Part shown: positions 21,969 to 34,670 of the stretch, in pieces | How positions within the stretch are numbered: the stretch's first letter is position 1 | How the letters are laid out: the number at the start of each line of letters is the position of its first letter | The notes under the pieces: generated by a model | Seen by the model: only the letters and a program-made list of their open reading frames with translations | Told to the model about the DNA's origin: nothing | Database searches by the model: none | From: Paragyromitra xinjiangensis | Taxonomy: Eukaryota > Ascomycota > Pezizomycetes > Pezizales > Discinaceae | Length of the DNA: 64,000 bases | Reading direction: 5' to 3' | Assembly (NCBI GenBank): GCA_038503065.1 | Contig: JBCAMK010000015.1 | Location: forward strand, 434,001-498,000 | Made by a program: the position numbers and the translations under genes

Positions 21969-24900
21969 GATGGCTATGAGTTATTTGAGATGCGAGTGAA
22001 GATTTCTAGAGAGAAGAATTGAAGATTGTGGTAGTAGCTTGATGTTTTGGTTTGAAAGTAAAGCGGAAGTGTTCAGGAAGTAGAGTCCCCTTTATATTCA
22101 CTCAAGGAGGGGTTAAAGCCAAGATACCCTGGGGGCTAGCAAGGTGACGACTATATTCCGTGCATTATGCACCTATGGTGAATTATCTCACGAGGACCGG
22201 TACGGGTATCTAGCATTGAAAGTACGCGCGTACTCAGCCCATACTTTCCTAATATTCACAATGCCAATAACTTGGCAGTGCAGTGGAATATTCTGAGTGA
22301 AATGGAGATTTACCTTATGTTGTCGAGCGATTGGGTAAATCACTTACCCCGCTGCATGATGATGCCATAGTATCTCTTGGGCCCTGGCTGGCAGAATTTA
22401 CGTTTACGTGCATAGAAGAAATCATGTCAGAGTCACGGGAAGCCAAGGACACTAGTATAAGAATGATAGAGTTTAGACTGTATTTCCTTCATGCACGTTT
22501 TACAGCTAGTGCCGGAATAGATTCACTAAACACATTGATACTCTATTTGTGGTCTAGTACAAATATCCTGCCGCTGGCTAGGCTGTGATTGTGATCTACC
22601 TTCCGCGGGATGCTCTGCTGCTAGTTTCTCGGCATGCGGGGTTTTACAAGGGACATACTCTACATATTCTTTTGTAAAAGGGAGCAGTCCCAAGGTGACT
22701 TCATGCCCTTTGGTGATTCGTGATCCTAGTTTAGCTCTAGAATGCAATCTAATGAAATCTCTAGACTTATAAACTTTCCGTTCCATTGACTATACTCTCC
22801 GCCCTCATCTGCAGCATCAACTCCTACCGTGGATTTCTCCTCTACTACTTCAGCTCACATGACATATTCTCAGGCCTACACTTCAGCTGCAAGTTAGATA
22901 GTGAGTGTACGACGAGACGTCACACAACAAGATGCCGCGCGAGCCGAAGAAGAGTTTTGATACCAGTGCCTTTCAGAATGAGTTGCCTCGGAAACGAAAA
23001 CATATTGGGAGATTCTTCCGAAGGTTGGTGTGAATAAAAGTAATGTGTCGTTAAAATTCCAGCCCAACGCTCCGGTTCATTTAGCATTAGCTCAGGTTAC
23101 GCCAAAGATTGTGGAGTGATGATGGAGAGGTTCGAATGATATAAGGAGGCTTGAGGCTAGTGAAGAAGTAGGACAGCTCCATGGGAGAGAATTTGTATCT
23201 TGAGTACCTAGCTCTACATATTTACTTGTGCTCGGGCATTTTGAATATGGTTGGAGTTATCGGGGGGTCTTTTTTTTATCTGTATCTCTAGGCTATAGAT
23301 TTTCACGGGATTAGTATGTATTGGAGGTGCTGTGATTACTCTTATAGAGCATAGTGTATAAGCATTGAATGTTACTCCACATCTCACATTCCCTCAGATA
23401 GGACTCACAGCCGCAAAATATAGATTAATCAATGTTGTTTGGGTACAGCCGACTTTGTTACCCTACCGCCCAGCCTTATTCCAGTCTCTCGCTTTCATAG
23501 TTGCCTTTAATCTCGCCAAAAGATTCTTGCCTGGGGATACTGGGCTTCCCTAGCACTCATTTACATGTCCCGGGATTGACAGCGAGTGATTGTGGAGGGA
23601 TGAGGTGTGAACTTTAGGTCGTAACGTCCCAAGCACAGAAATCCCTGGGCACTATGCGGGGATCCTTGTCCCCATCTGATAAATATCACACGGCATATTG
23701 ATAACCGTCTGAAAATGACCGGTGCCATCTTATTAACCCGTACCCTTTAGAAAGGCCCCCAATATACTATCCAGTCTTTGATAATGCATTTATGGCGCTA
23801 AGAGATAGAATGCGTCCCATGTAGGGCTAAATTTGGACAAAATGCTAACTTCATGAAGCATCACTCGCAGTCAACTGCCCAGTGGTCTTACCCTCTAGTA
23901 GATAGATACATGTAGATAAATCATCTTGCCATTTGATATCGTCGCTGCGCTCTAATGAAGTTTCCTAGATTTAGTAGGTTCTCTGGAAGTTGTAGAAGTA
24001 GTTGAGCGAAGAATGGAATTTTACAGCATTCGCTGCCAAACGATGATAAGCGGTGGATCGTCCGAACCCCAACATGAGTCGATGGGCTGCGTCGCGTGAT
24101 TTTATAATAAGAAAACGGTAATACCAGAATCAAAACACCGAAGATATGTGCACGGTATAGGCACTACACTCGTTAACAGTATTCTTTTCGTTGCTGCTAG
24201 ATTAAACCATGTGTGGGTGAATGATACATTCTACAGTGAAATCGCACTAACTCCCAAATAATCACATTAGAGATCAAAGCGCAAAGCGTTTAGGGCCGCA
24301 GTCTATTGGACAAGCTTATAAGGTGTGAACACCTATAAAAACCATGACTATACGAACAGGAAGGAGAATTCAATAGTCACGTGTATGTATGAACGTGACC
24401 TAAAAACGTCCTGTAGTGCTGGCTGTTATAAATTTCTTTTCTAATTATAAGCAGACCAAGATATTCATGCTTCTTCTGTTGGGATAACTCTCCAATAGTC
24501 ACCCTAGCGACTTTACACGTAGATCCGTATCACTCGAGTCGTGGTAGATAATTATAATATACGAAGATTGATAATTTGAAAATATGTTATTTAGCTCTAA
24601 CGACCCGTTGTTGCAATCTTACCGCTACAAAGCTTAAGTCAAAATTGTTAGGCCAATTTATTACCTTTATGTTGGTTTTAAACCTAGCCAAAAGCTACCT
24701 TTTGAGTCATTCCTATCTAAACCAACCATAACCTTAGCAATTCGCCCCAGGAGTCCTTTTCTGTTGGTGCATTTAATTTCTCTCTACCTCACTTCTCAGA
24801 ACCTCTGCCACAGCCTGTAGGGCTCATCACCGTCTCCACACCATTCCACCACCACCATCACTGCCACCACCACCACCATCATCACCATCACCATCACCAC

Positions 24901-25015
24901 CATCATCACCACCATCATCACTATCACCATCACATCCTCCTCCTCTAGCAAAGATCTCATCTACCCTACAACCACTCCCATTATCGTTATAAGTAAAAAT
25001 AAAGTCCTTACTAAA
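21969..25015. other. 3-kb gene-poor region
   Basis: AT-rich and mostly without long frames. A minus-strand ATG ORF of 86 codons (22526-22786) and a plus-strand basic mini-ORF from the ATG at 22932 (begins MPREPKKSFD) are open, but neither has a recognisable domain. A palindrome TACATGTA occurs at 23907. The region reads as decayed or non-coding DNA. Confidence 0.45.
24838..24935. repeat. (CAC/CAT)n trinucleotide microsatellite
   Basis: Almost uninterrupted CAC, CAT and GCC triplets over about 98 bp, just upstream of the duplicated gene 5' end. Confidence 0.9.
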
Positions 25016-25333
25016 ACTCCTTCTTATATCGGGTAGCTGCCCCCAATGCCCCTCCCTCAGACTAGTGTTCTCGGTTTCTAGACTAATAATGGAAGTGTTA
25101 GCAGCCACAGTTCCCAATGGCGTCTCACCGATATCCAACGCGTTCCAAGACTTTGACCAGTGACAGCGATGCTAACTCCTTCTCGTATCGGGTAGCTGAC
25201 CCCAATGCCCCTCCCTCAGACTAGTGTTCTCGGTTTTGTAGACTAATAATGGGAGTATTGGCAGCCACAAGCCCTAATGACATCTCACCGATATCCAACG
25301 CGTTCCAAGACTTTGGCTAGCGATTGCGATGCT
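25016..25333 (+). repeat. Tandem duplication (2 x ~159 bp) of a gene 5' end
   Basis: Copy 1 (25016-25174) and copy 2 (25175-25333) lie head to tail and are about 90% identical by eye, with a single-base length difference in the TTTCTAG/TTTTGTAG segment. Each copy contains a leader and an ATG followed by the same start (SHRYPTRSKTL). ATG 2 (25277) opens the 199-codon gene. ATG 1 (25117) runs into copy 2 out of register and stops after 35 codons (TAG 25222-25224). Confidence 0.9.
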
Positions 25334-25876
25334 CCTTCCAACACCTCCCACCGAACCTCGAGGTTCATACCCTCTAAATCCAAGGTATCTCGAGATGCCA
25401 TAGCAAAATCAAACACCAGAAAATCATCGCCTCGAGCCAATAGGTCTAAGACACAAAGACCCGCCGCACAAAGCTGCTATGATAGACTAGTAGCCGCCGA
25501 GGCCATTCACTTTGCCAAAGAAGTCGCCCATATAAAAGCCGAGCGTGCTCGGAAAGAAGAGCTACGTGCCCGTCCGCAAGGGCTTAAACCTCCTGGTAGT
25601 GTTCACATGATAGCCGACAGCGAAACCTACAAACTCAGCTGGGCTGTTGAGATCGGTGATTTTGGATCTACCATTATTTTTGGTAGAAAAGATGGGGCGA
25701 GCGCGAGAATCGCTGGCGCCATTTTCGCCGCAAACTACAAGAGTGATCTCGAAGAGATTTCATCCCACGATCTAGCTATGATACCAATCGACAACTCGGA
25801 GAACTTTGAGATAGACGATTACGAATGCCTGATACCGCGAAAATTCCAGGGCAACTATTACAATGCCCAAAACTGA
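25277..25876 (+). CDS. Hypothetical basic protein, 199 aa
   Basis: Single-exon ORF with an ATG at 25277. The N-terminal 65 residues are Ser/Arg/Lys-rich and disordered (HRYPTRSKTLASD..., KSSPRANRSKTQRP). A predicted helix follows (YDRLVAAEAIHFAKEVAHIK, then AERARKEELRAR), and a compact C-terminal part mixes strands (KLSWAVEIGDFGSTIIF, AGAIFAANY, DDYECLIP). I recognise no family. The 'HRYPTRSK' start resembles the short basic openings common in orphan fungal proteins. Its leader and first 19 codons are duplicated just upstream, so transcription may start in either copy. Coding status is plausible, not proven. Confidence 0.5.
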   Translation: MTSHRYPTRSKTLASDCDAPSNTSHRTSRFIPSKSKVSRDAIAKSNTRKSSPRANRSKTQRPAAQSCYDRLVAAEAIHFAKEVAHIKAERARKEELRARPQGLKPPGSVHMIADSETYKLSWAVEIGDFGSTIIFGRKDGASARIAGAIFAANYKSDLEEISSHDLAMIPIDNSENFEIDDYECLIPRKFQGNYYNAQN

Positions 25877-28800
25877 GCACCCCACAAAAAAATTTTGAAG
25901 CATGTTAGTCCTATTTTAACGTTTAAAGTTATGGTACTTACATTCCTAGCTCGTTACTAAATAAAACCTCAAACTGGTCACGTATGCTAAACGCAGTGCA
26001 GTAGTACCAGCAAGCAAAGGTCAATCTGTCTTCCTCCTCTCGTGTCTTGTTTGTAAGACAACAAGGTTCGTGTAGTTCAACTAACTCGTCATTCTCCCCA
26101 GTATGAGAACCGAATCATCAACTAATTCAAATTGATAGCAATTCTTAGTTCTTGTAATAGAGATATGTACAAACTCAACTGAGGGGACATATGTATCGAC
26201 TTGGACAAGACCCCTATATCCTTATGATGTACCTCAACCGTGCGTTTGTGTAGGCTTCTTTAGGAGTTCCTCTCGATTAATCGATGTCAAGCACGATATT
26301 TTCTTTTATTTGGTTCTGCGGATAAGCCTGTTAGGTAGTGGTTAAACTATTGGATTTACCGTTACCATTTTTAATTCATCACCTTTGGCCTTTTTTGGGG
26401 GGGGATTTGCACCATCGAGAGACGGTTACTCGAAATGCAACATAGTTTTTCTATAAAATGTACTCCTTTCAAAGAAAAATAAAGCCTGTCATATATCGTT
26501 GTTCCTTGTTTACAACTATAAAGTCACAAAAAGTCACTCGATATCAACGGCTGACGGAGCATGGCAAACGGCATAGGGCACCCATAGGCTATGAAGCTCT
26601 AATAGGAACGAAGTCTATATTACTCCTGTACTATAGTCGAGTAGAATCAATCAAGTCCTTTTTTCTCTAAATCCTGATCTCCGATAAACAACGCCTAATG
26701 CCCCGCTGGGGGTTCAGATAACAGCAAGCCTAACCTTGGATTTACTAAGCCAACATACACTTAGCTAAGATGTAGCCAGAGTTGAGAGCGGAAGGGCTTG
26801 AAGCAGACCATCAATTAATTTCCCTGATGTGAGGTTTCCCCCATTAGCATCACCAAAGACATTCATCGCTAAGCTTCTTTGCTAAATACGCCGTTCTATC
26901 TCCCATGTCTCTATAGAACTAAGATAATTACCTCTCGGTCCCTCAGTTAGAATTCTTTACTCTTGATTCCTAGTAAACTGTTTTCTCCTCTAATAATAGG
27001 CCGTTAATCCACGTCATCATTTATACTAAATGTGACGAAAAATAACCTTAGCCATAGAACTCCCACCTCCACGGTCCAATCACCCTGTGCATTAGTCACG
27101 GAGCAGAGCTAGGTCATATCCCCCTAGTACGGTATGGGCAACGAAACAAATGGCAAATAGAAAAGAACCCCTAGGGGTACGCCGCCGAGATGCCTCAGAC
27201 TCCCACGTAGGTTGGCCCGAACTAGCAGGTACTAGCAGGTACTAACAGGCACCACAGCCCAAACGCCCCTACATAGTACTCAGGGCAGGCATGAAGAACC
27301 TGGATACTCTTCTTGTTGATAGAGACCTTTGATTCCCCCTTATCTGACGCACCGACGAATCAATTGATCAACTCACATTTGCATATTCAGGTTCTTCATG
27401 TTTGCCCTGAGTATGGAGCACGAGGTTTTCAGCTGAGTTTCCCACCTAACCAATCTTTATATTGTTTAAGGTTTTGTAAGAGCCTTGGCGCCAAGCGTCA
27501 TGTCTCCGTGTTCCAGGCGTTAAGCCTCATGCATGTACGTGTTCTACAAAAGTAAATACTCGCAACAGCGATGTGTTAGCGAGTTTCATTGAGCTTAGGC
27601 CATATCACATGAATTGGATAATAAAGTAGTTTTGAGAAAACTCACCGTCACAAACTATCACTCGTCTATGGGTTTGAGATCAGTATACTTTACGCTAAAT
27701 ATTCGAGAACAGTAGCCCTGACATGGCTTTAGACTGGGCCGCAGCCTTTACTCTAAGCTGGTTTGGGGTCTAGCATCAGAGCCAGGAACCATTTGCAGAG
27801 GTATGCTTAGAGTACAAGATAATTGGATAATCGTAAATTAGCACGAGATTGATGCCCACTTTCAGCCCATAGGTATAATTGGGGCGGCGCCTATTCGAGT
27901 GATAAATCGAGATTGATCTTCACGCTTGCCTTATTGGGGCTAGGGTACTCAGGCAACAACCCAAGCCAGTATCACCCCCTTTTTTACTGCATGCCATGGA
28001 GAGACTACGATGCTTAGGATCTTGTTGGGTTTGATCACTATCTTAGTTTACGATGGGAAACCCATGATGCAATGATGGTCGCGCCGATACTCCCAGATGG
28101 TATTCGTTAACCCCACGATCACAAAATCCCTGTGTAGAGGCACGTTCGAATAACCTTTGCATTGAACTAACAGGAATGATCTTTCCCGTCCACCACGTGT
28201 TTTTTTCGATTTAATGTAGATCACATTTTGCCCCAAGCAAATTAGATCTCTTTTTCCCGACTGGCCCGGGGGCCGCGACACTTGGGCCTGGCCTCGGCCT
28301 AATCGAACTGGCCGGCCTGAAAAGCAAATATGCAGTTTCTTCCAGGATCTTGAGTATCGCGATATCATAAATGATGCGAACAAAGAACTGGAGCCACTCT
28401 CCGGGGTAGAGTAACAATAATCGTGATCAAATAACACACGAGTGTTGGAAGCTGAAGTCTTGCACTTTCAACCACCGCGCTGCCGTGATTCAATGATGAC
28501 GGGCATAAGTCATAAAACCGCTATAAAGATTGAAATGGTGGGATAGTCCCGGGAGCGCGGCATTAATATGGGCTTTCCGAGTGTGGCAACTTAAGTGCTC
28601 CTAAACCAGGCGCAATTTCTTGTGTTTACCTTATTCGTATGTCCAAGCCAACCCTAATTCTACCCGAATATCCACTTCTTAGAATCGGAGAGCACTCAAT
28701 CCCCACAGATCCCTTTTCCCCTTTTTAGAATTAATCATGCACACAAGCGCTGAGTTGAGGATATGAACGTGGGGCTTCCCGAGCTCGCCGATCCTTTAGG

Positions 28801-30108
28801 TGAAACCGTCTTTGCCAGGTGAATGACACTATCTTGGTCGCCGTGTCTGGGAACAATCTGATCAGAGAAATCCCAAAGGCCACTAAAAACCCATCGGGAG
28901 ATGGAATACGATTCGCCTACGATCCTCCGCGGATCCACGTGCCTACTGTCAATTTTTTTCCCCGTGATTTCCCCAAGTCGGTGATGTTATCCTGTCATGC
29001 AACCCCCTCCCTCCCTCACATGTACTGCAACTGCTACGGGTTCAAACCAGGTGCTGAGCTATTTTGCACTGAATCACCGCCAATGAGTATTCTGCGGGCC
29101 GCACTGACGTGCGGATGCAATGGCATCGAGAATCCATTCCAATCTTTGCTTATTAGAAGGACGGCAGGGTGGGGGTTTTTCAACGGCGACAGATCATATT
29201 TGAAGATCTAACCACCAGATCAGCAGTCCTAGCTGTGTTGTGTTTGATGCAGATTTCTACTGCCCCAAAATACCTATTCTTGGGCGCCTTGAACCCCTTT
29301 GATCCGTCAGTTAGCGAATCCCTTGTCTTGTCACACGTGAAATGACTTCCTGGGGTCCAACATGCCACAGCACGGGGTTTTTACCCAACTCTGGATAGAA
29401 TGTCTGGTTCGCCAGAAGCATCTATCTCGCTATACTGCCCCCGTCTATGTCTTTGTGTATCTTACTAAGAAGCGTAGTCTGGATACGAGCGATCGCCATT
29501 AGATGTCACATAGTAGATTGATTCCAGTAACCATCCAGTTATGCATACACAAAATATATTGGGTAGGCTCATCGAGATGATAAGGATCGTGCAGAGTTTT
29601 GAGATCTATTTATTTGGCGACATCCGAGTGATTGCCGGTGATTTCGAAGCGAACCACCTAGACTCGTCATCACCACACCTCGCCTCCTAGTCCAAAAGTT
29701 GGCAGCTAAGATACGCCGACCACTCCATTCCTATCTCAAATCCAGGTAACAAGAAATTACATACATGAAACTAAACCTAAATGACACAAATACCTGCTTA
29801 GACTATCTCATCTCAATCTACCGCTTAATATTTTTACGGCCCGAGGTCCCCAAATGCTTGATATACCCATCGAGTCGTACCGAAAGGGCCCCGTGGATTA
29901 GTCGAAATCGCTGAAAAGAATTACTGATACCAATAAAACCCTTATGCCTAATATATGTAGCAAGAAAAATAAACCTATCCGCAGCCCTTAACGATTTAGG
30001 CAGGATGCCAGCCTAAAAAGAAAAAAAAGGTATAGGTATCATATCAGAATTTGTACCTCACTCCCATCATATATGGATTCACCAATAACTTCCGTACCTT
30101 CGTTCCAA
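25877..30108. other. 4.2-kb gene-poor region
   Basis: No confident gene. It contains a decamer ACTAGCAGGT repeated three times (27221-27250), a 30-bp inverted repeat (27277-27306 / 27384-27413), and a strongly GC-rich patch (about 28255-28320) in otherwise AT-rich sequence. Overlapping open frames on both strands around 28050-29370 have no recognisable domains. Confidence 0.45.
27277..27413. repeat. 30-bp inverted repeat with 77-bp loop
   Basis: The left arm 27277-27306 (begins TACTCAGGGCAGGCATGAAG) and right arm 27384-27413 are reverse complements at 27 of 30 positions. All three differences are G-to-A read on the same strand. They could be the termini of a degenerate small element or a cruciform-forming site. 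Confidence 0.8.
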
Positions 30109-30918
30109 TTACCCGATATTCGTCCAGGGGCCATATCCTAACACTTCCTGGCCTTGGGAGTACGGGTAATGGTAGGCGTCTAAAAAGAAGCTCCCATTTT
30201 GGAAAGATGGGTTAACTAGATCTTGGAGTCCCAACGATGACCCAGAAAACCCGACATCAACCATGTTGGCATCCCCTAGAGCAGGCTCGGGAGAGCCCTC
30301 CGGTGAATAGAACCTGTGCGCTTGGCCACGATTGGTCGGGTGATTTCCTGGAAATCGTTCTCTGTATAGCCTCCAACCAGCCTCCCTATCCAAAACTGGC
30401 TTTAGGTCATTCCGATCGAATCGGAAAAAGTACATGTGTCCCTCGTTCCGTTCAAAGATCAAATTTTCCGCCCGTTCATTGCAGCCAAAACGATCATAGA
30501 AAACGGCGACCGTATCTAGGACGGTGCCAAAGTTCTCCATCAAGATTTTGAACTGAGGATCCAGCGGTGATCCAGAGAAAGGAGCTACCTTGGTGGCAAA
30601 ATTTTCCAGGAAGTTGGCCATCTCTTTCATGGCATGGATGAATAAACAATGGTATCGTGGCGAATCGTTGGCTGCGGACCGAAGGATGGAAATCACCGCC
30701 AAATGGTCACTTGCCATCTCCAAACAGATAGCGCGATACTGAGGATGAGTGAGCCTATATGCTCGTGCTCGAACTTGTGACTCGGTTTCTTGGGGTAGCT
30801 GGTCTAGCTTTTCGAGGAGCCACAGGGAGCCTTTCTGTGGATCTTGAGGCCGTAATCCGGCCCCGTCCGCCATATTCAAGAGCTCCTTTCGGAGATCCCA
30901 CACAGAACAGAATCCCAT
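30109..30918 (-). CDS. Hypothetical protein, 269 aa (orphan)
   Basis: Long uninterrupted minus-strand ORF in a gene-poor tract, opening at the ATG at 30918 (MGFCSVWDLRKELLN). An in-frame TTG lies 4 codons further upstream. The first 150 residues look helical (SLWLLEKLDQLPQ..., YRAICLEMASDHLAVISILRS, FIHAMKEMANFLENFATK), and the C-terminal 100 are Gly/Pro/Asn/Tyr-rich and probably disordered. No domain is recognised. Codon use is unremarkable, and the opposite strand is open only in short pieces. Upstream exons are possible. Likely a lineage-specific gene. Confidence 0.5.
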   Translation of the reverse strand: MGFCSVWDLRKELLNMADGAGLRPQDPQKGSLWLLEKLDQLPQETESQVRARAYRLTHPQYRAICLEMASDHLAVISILRSAANDSPRYHCLFIHAMKEMANFLENFATKVAPFSGSPLDPQFKILMENFGTVLDTVAVFYDRFGCNERAENLIFERNEGHMYFFRFDRNDLKPVLDREAGWRLYRERFPGNHPTNRGQAHRFYSPEGSPEPALGDANMVDVGFSGSSLGLQDLVNPSFQNGSFFLDAYHYPYSQGQEVLGYGPWTNIG

Positions 30919-33900
30919 TTTGATGAACAAGTAACTAATATAATTTGTGTTAGCGATGTAAAAGCTAGAGGTGAGGGGTGAATTACTGGCTAGCGATAAT
31001 TAGATTGTCTAAAGCAGAGTTCGGAGATGGGTTATTGAAGGTGTTAGGTATCATCACTCGATAAATAGCATCCTTTATAAATAGGAAACAGTCGTCTGAA
31101 ACTTTCTAGCAATGACACCGATCCTTTCCGAAATGGTTCGTGCTCAGGCTTGGTTCGTGCGCCACAAGCATACGTACATACATACATACGTTAGGATCAC
31201 TTTCTTTACTCTACAACGTTGTAATGCAGCTCAGCCGTCTGCTGCTTAGCTTTTACCAAGGTAACTCGTTCCTTGGATTTTGTCTGGCTGATATGCATGT
31301 ATTTCGTCTGGAGACCCAATCCCCGGGTGCATGCAAAGGATGTCTCATAAAATGAATGGCTAATCCTGATTGCCACTCATCTACATGCAAGGGCTAGAGT
31401 ACAACATATACTCGATCGCCGTAATTCCAGGACTCACTTTAATAAGACTTTCTCACAGCCAATCTACGAGGTTCGTCTTCTTTCCTAACATTACAAAACA
31501 ACAGCAACACCGAACCACTCCTCGTTTAGAGTCGAAGGGTTCCAGGATAATTGCACAATGGAAGCTAACATACTAGGTGGCTGATATAGTCGCGGGTATA
31601 GCTGTGTGTGGAACACCAACGAACATCCACAGAAAAACCCTCGATCCCAAGAACTAGATGATCAATTACTACGCTCTCGGAAATCGGAACTCACCCTCCC
31701 CCCCCAAGGCACTTTATTCATCATACCCTAGGGAAGCCAACTCTTTCTTCCTCCTGGGTTACAGTGGCTTGAGCCCTTGTTTACCCACTATATGATAAAT
31801 CTAGTTATATAATTACCCCTATTTCCGGGATCCAATATCACATTTCTCACACAACTAGAACATATAAGCTATGTACCGTAAAAGCTGATGAGAAAGTATG
31901 CGGGAACACGGTGTTTATGCTTCTCACAAAACTGTGCTTAAAATGTGGTCTCAGGATGTTACTTCATACAGAACTTACAAGAGACTAGAGCAGTTTGCTG
32001 GCTTGCAGGGAGACACGTGTGCTGACATTACCCCAGTTGGACAGCCATGCGGTACAGAACACGAATCATACGGATGAAGAATTTCCTGCCGTATCAAGCT
32101 TCACAGCCCCGAGTGATAATATATGACGCTGACCAATGTATCTTAATATTACTGCCAATAGACCTCGCATCGCACGGGAGGTCTGCCGTCCTACAAGGGA
32201 CCTATCAGATGCCTGTAATGCTTTATGATGCCCAGAGCGCTGCGATCTCCACATTCACGTCAGCGCGTCCTACAGCGTCTGACCTCCCTATATTTTATTT
32301 TGGTGTCTCAACCAACAGCTATTCTCCCATAGCCGGGCTGGATTTCAAGTATTTTCCTCTTTCCCCATGATTCTGGTAACCCGCATCTCGCTACACTGTT
32401 TCTGGGGAAGTCCTCCCCCCCAATGACTTGGCATACCAGGTACGCGTCTCCCTCCCACAGGATAATCACAAACCCACCCCTCCCTCCCCTAATAAATTCA
32501 AATATGCAAAAGGTGGCAGAGACATATGGTAATCAGAAAAAATTGCACTAAAGCTAATATCGACGACGAGGGGAAAACTAATGGGGTATATGGCAGGTAG
32601 ACTCCTCCTGTTTAAGATCTCATGCATTCGTAATTTTCGGCCCTTAGGCCGCTCGCATGCAATCCAGTAGTTCATCCGATAGGCATCCATGCAGCAATCC
32701 CTCATTATTGATAATCATTATCTTGGGGGCTCCGAGAAAATCTATTTGGTAGAAGTGCAGATATCCTTGAAAATGTGAGCTCGTGTGAAAAACAAAAGTA
32801 TTGACTTTGTGCCTAGAGAGCGGATATGATTACGTTTTGCGTATAATACTTAGAAGCCTTAGTTTTAATGGCGACCTCAAACATTCACCAGTAAAACCAG
32901 TAATGGATTCAACGAGGGAGGGTATAACAAAAACTCCCTGCTGAGTGTGAAGGCCAAATTGGTGAGATTCAGCTGGGGAGCTCGCTAAACTCTCCGTTGA
33001 TTTGGTAAATGGGAAAATCGAATTAGTAGATACTGCTATAGTCCCAGCCAATTCTAAAATAGTTCTGATTGGAATTTACGGGGGTTTGGGGCGCTAACGT
33101 GGGGGACTAATTCTCTCGTCCATGCATGCCCGGCCAAAATACTTGTGACGAACCTCGGCGTTCCCACTCGTGCGACCATAAGCTACGCTCAAGAAAGACA
33201 AAGCTAATTTCAAGACCTCTAACTCAGGATGAACTACCAAGGAATTGGAGACTTACCCTAATATGCATGATTGATCGACATCTCACAAAGAAACCAATAC
33301 TTGTATCTCCAGGACAAACTATTGGCCGGCTAGGTACCGAGACACCCGAGAAAACATGGAAAAGCGCCGAGAATTTGGAATAAAATGTTTCACGTACGAT
33401 CGATACTGAGAACTGTGGTAAGTGTATCATGATCAGTGCTCAATCCTTGGGTGGATATGGCTTCCCATCCCTCGGCTCATGGCAAAAATTATTTGTTTTC
33501 TTACGGCCCCGTAACCCGGGTTAGCTCCTGTGGTCTTGCAAGGAAATACCCTGCCGATGTTGTATCATACCAACGGTGTTTGGATCTTCCTGAATATGGC
33601 ATATGCAAGTGTTCCGTCCATTTTATTACCGCTATCTGACCATCACGCCCAACGAGATAGGCAAGGCACTGTGATTCTTGAGAGATCAGTATAGATAGGA
33701 TATCATAGAAGATGACGTTTAATGAATGGAAATCTCGGAAATCATTACTCTATTTAGTCAAAGGTATCCTGCTTCAGCTCCCATATGGGTAACAGCAGGT
33801 CGGATTCAACCTTGAACTAGTACATGTAGTAGTAGGAAACTAAAAAAGCTCTTAGAGTTTCCTAGATTAATATGCTCCCACGATCACATGCAAAGAAATC

Positions 33901-34670
33901 GAAAATTACGAACATTAATTAGCTAAGATAACGTGTTGCTCTCGTGGAACAGCACTAGACAAGACATTGACCAATTTCAATCCCGAAGATTAAAGCCGGT
34001 GGGAAAATATTTTCAGTTGAGATGAACCAGGGCAACATGCCACGCATTCCTTGCAGAAATCGTTATCTTTCTAAAACGGATGTTGTCGAGAGCCGAGTGA
34101 GTGTTCATGATTTGAGGTTGGTATATTCCATAGCAAGCCGCCGGAAACTACATGTAGAGCTAGATAGAGTAAATGTGGGCCAATATTTCGTATTTCTCTC
34201 ACACTCCTTCCATATATGAAAAAGCGATGTAACCTAGATCGCCATACTTCTAACACTACTGCCTCGATCGAGCTCACATACTGAAATGCTTCATCACAAG
34301 CAGTACTTTATAGGTGTAATATATAGGTATTGTTATGATCACAGCTAATCTTATTTTCCAACGCAGCCTAGATAACACTTTACCGCTATGCAATCCATGG
34401 GTGCCCGCCATATGCAGCTTTTTTTCAGGTCGTATGCGAGGGGGTAAGTTTCACAGCAAAAGGAAAAAGGAAAAGGAGAAGGAGAGAGAGCAAAGGAATA
34501 TAGCCCTCCATTGAGAATAGTATATATGAATTGACGCTAGTCCTGGAAAAGAAATTTACGTTGCAAAAACTTAGTTGTGAGGGCTACATATAACTCTAAC
34601 TTAAATCCACGCAACCCCACCATCAGCTCAGCTTTTGCATAATTCAAATTCGGGCGGCCCGGCTAAAGCC
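30919..34670. other. 3.75-kb gene-poor region
   Basis: No long frames and no recognisable protein similarity. TACATGTA palindromes occur at 33821 and 34149. Around 31164-31183 a short CATA run is present. It probably contains the promoter of the 30109-30918 gene at its left end and the DLD1 3' flank at its right. Confidence 0.45.

Noticed and set aside
28440..28500. tRNA/SINE-like segment on the minus strand (GCGCGGTGGTTGAAAGTGC)
   Set aside because: It resembles a D-arm region, but the anticodon loop lacks U33 and the stems do not pair. No T-arm follows.
28735..29211. Overlapping open frames on both strands (130 aa plus, 67 aa minus)
   Set aside because: The plus frame begins with GTG, no domain or splice continuation is visible on either strand, and the surroundings are stop-rich.
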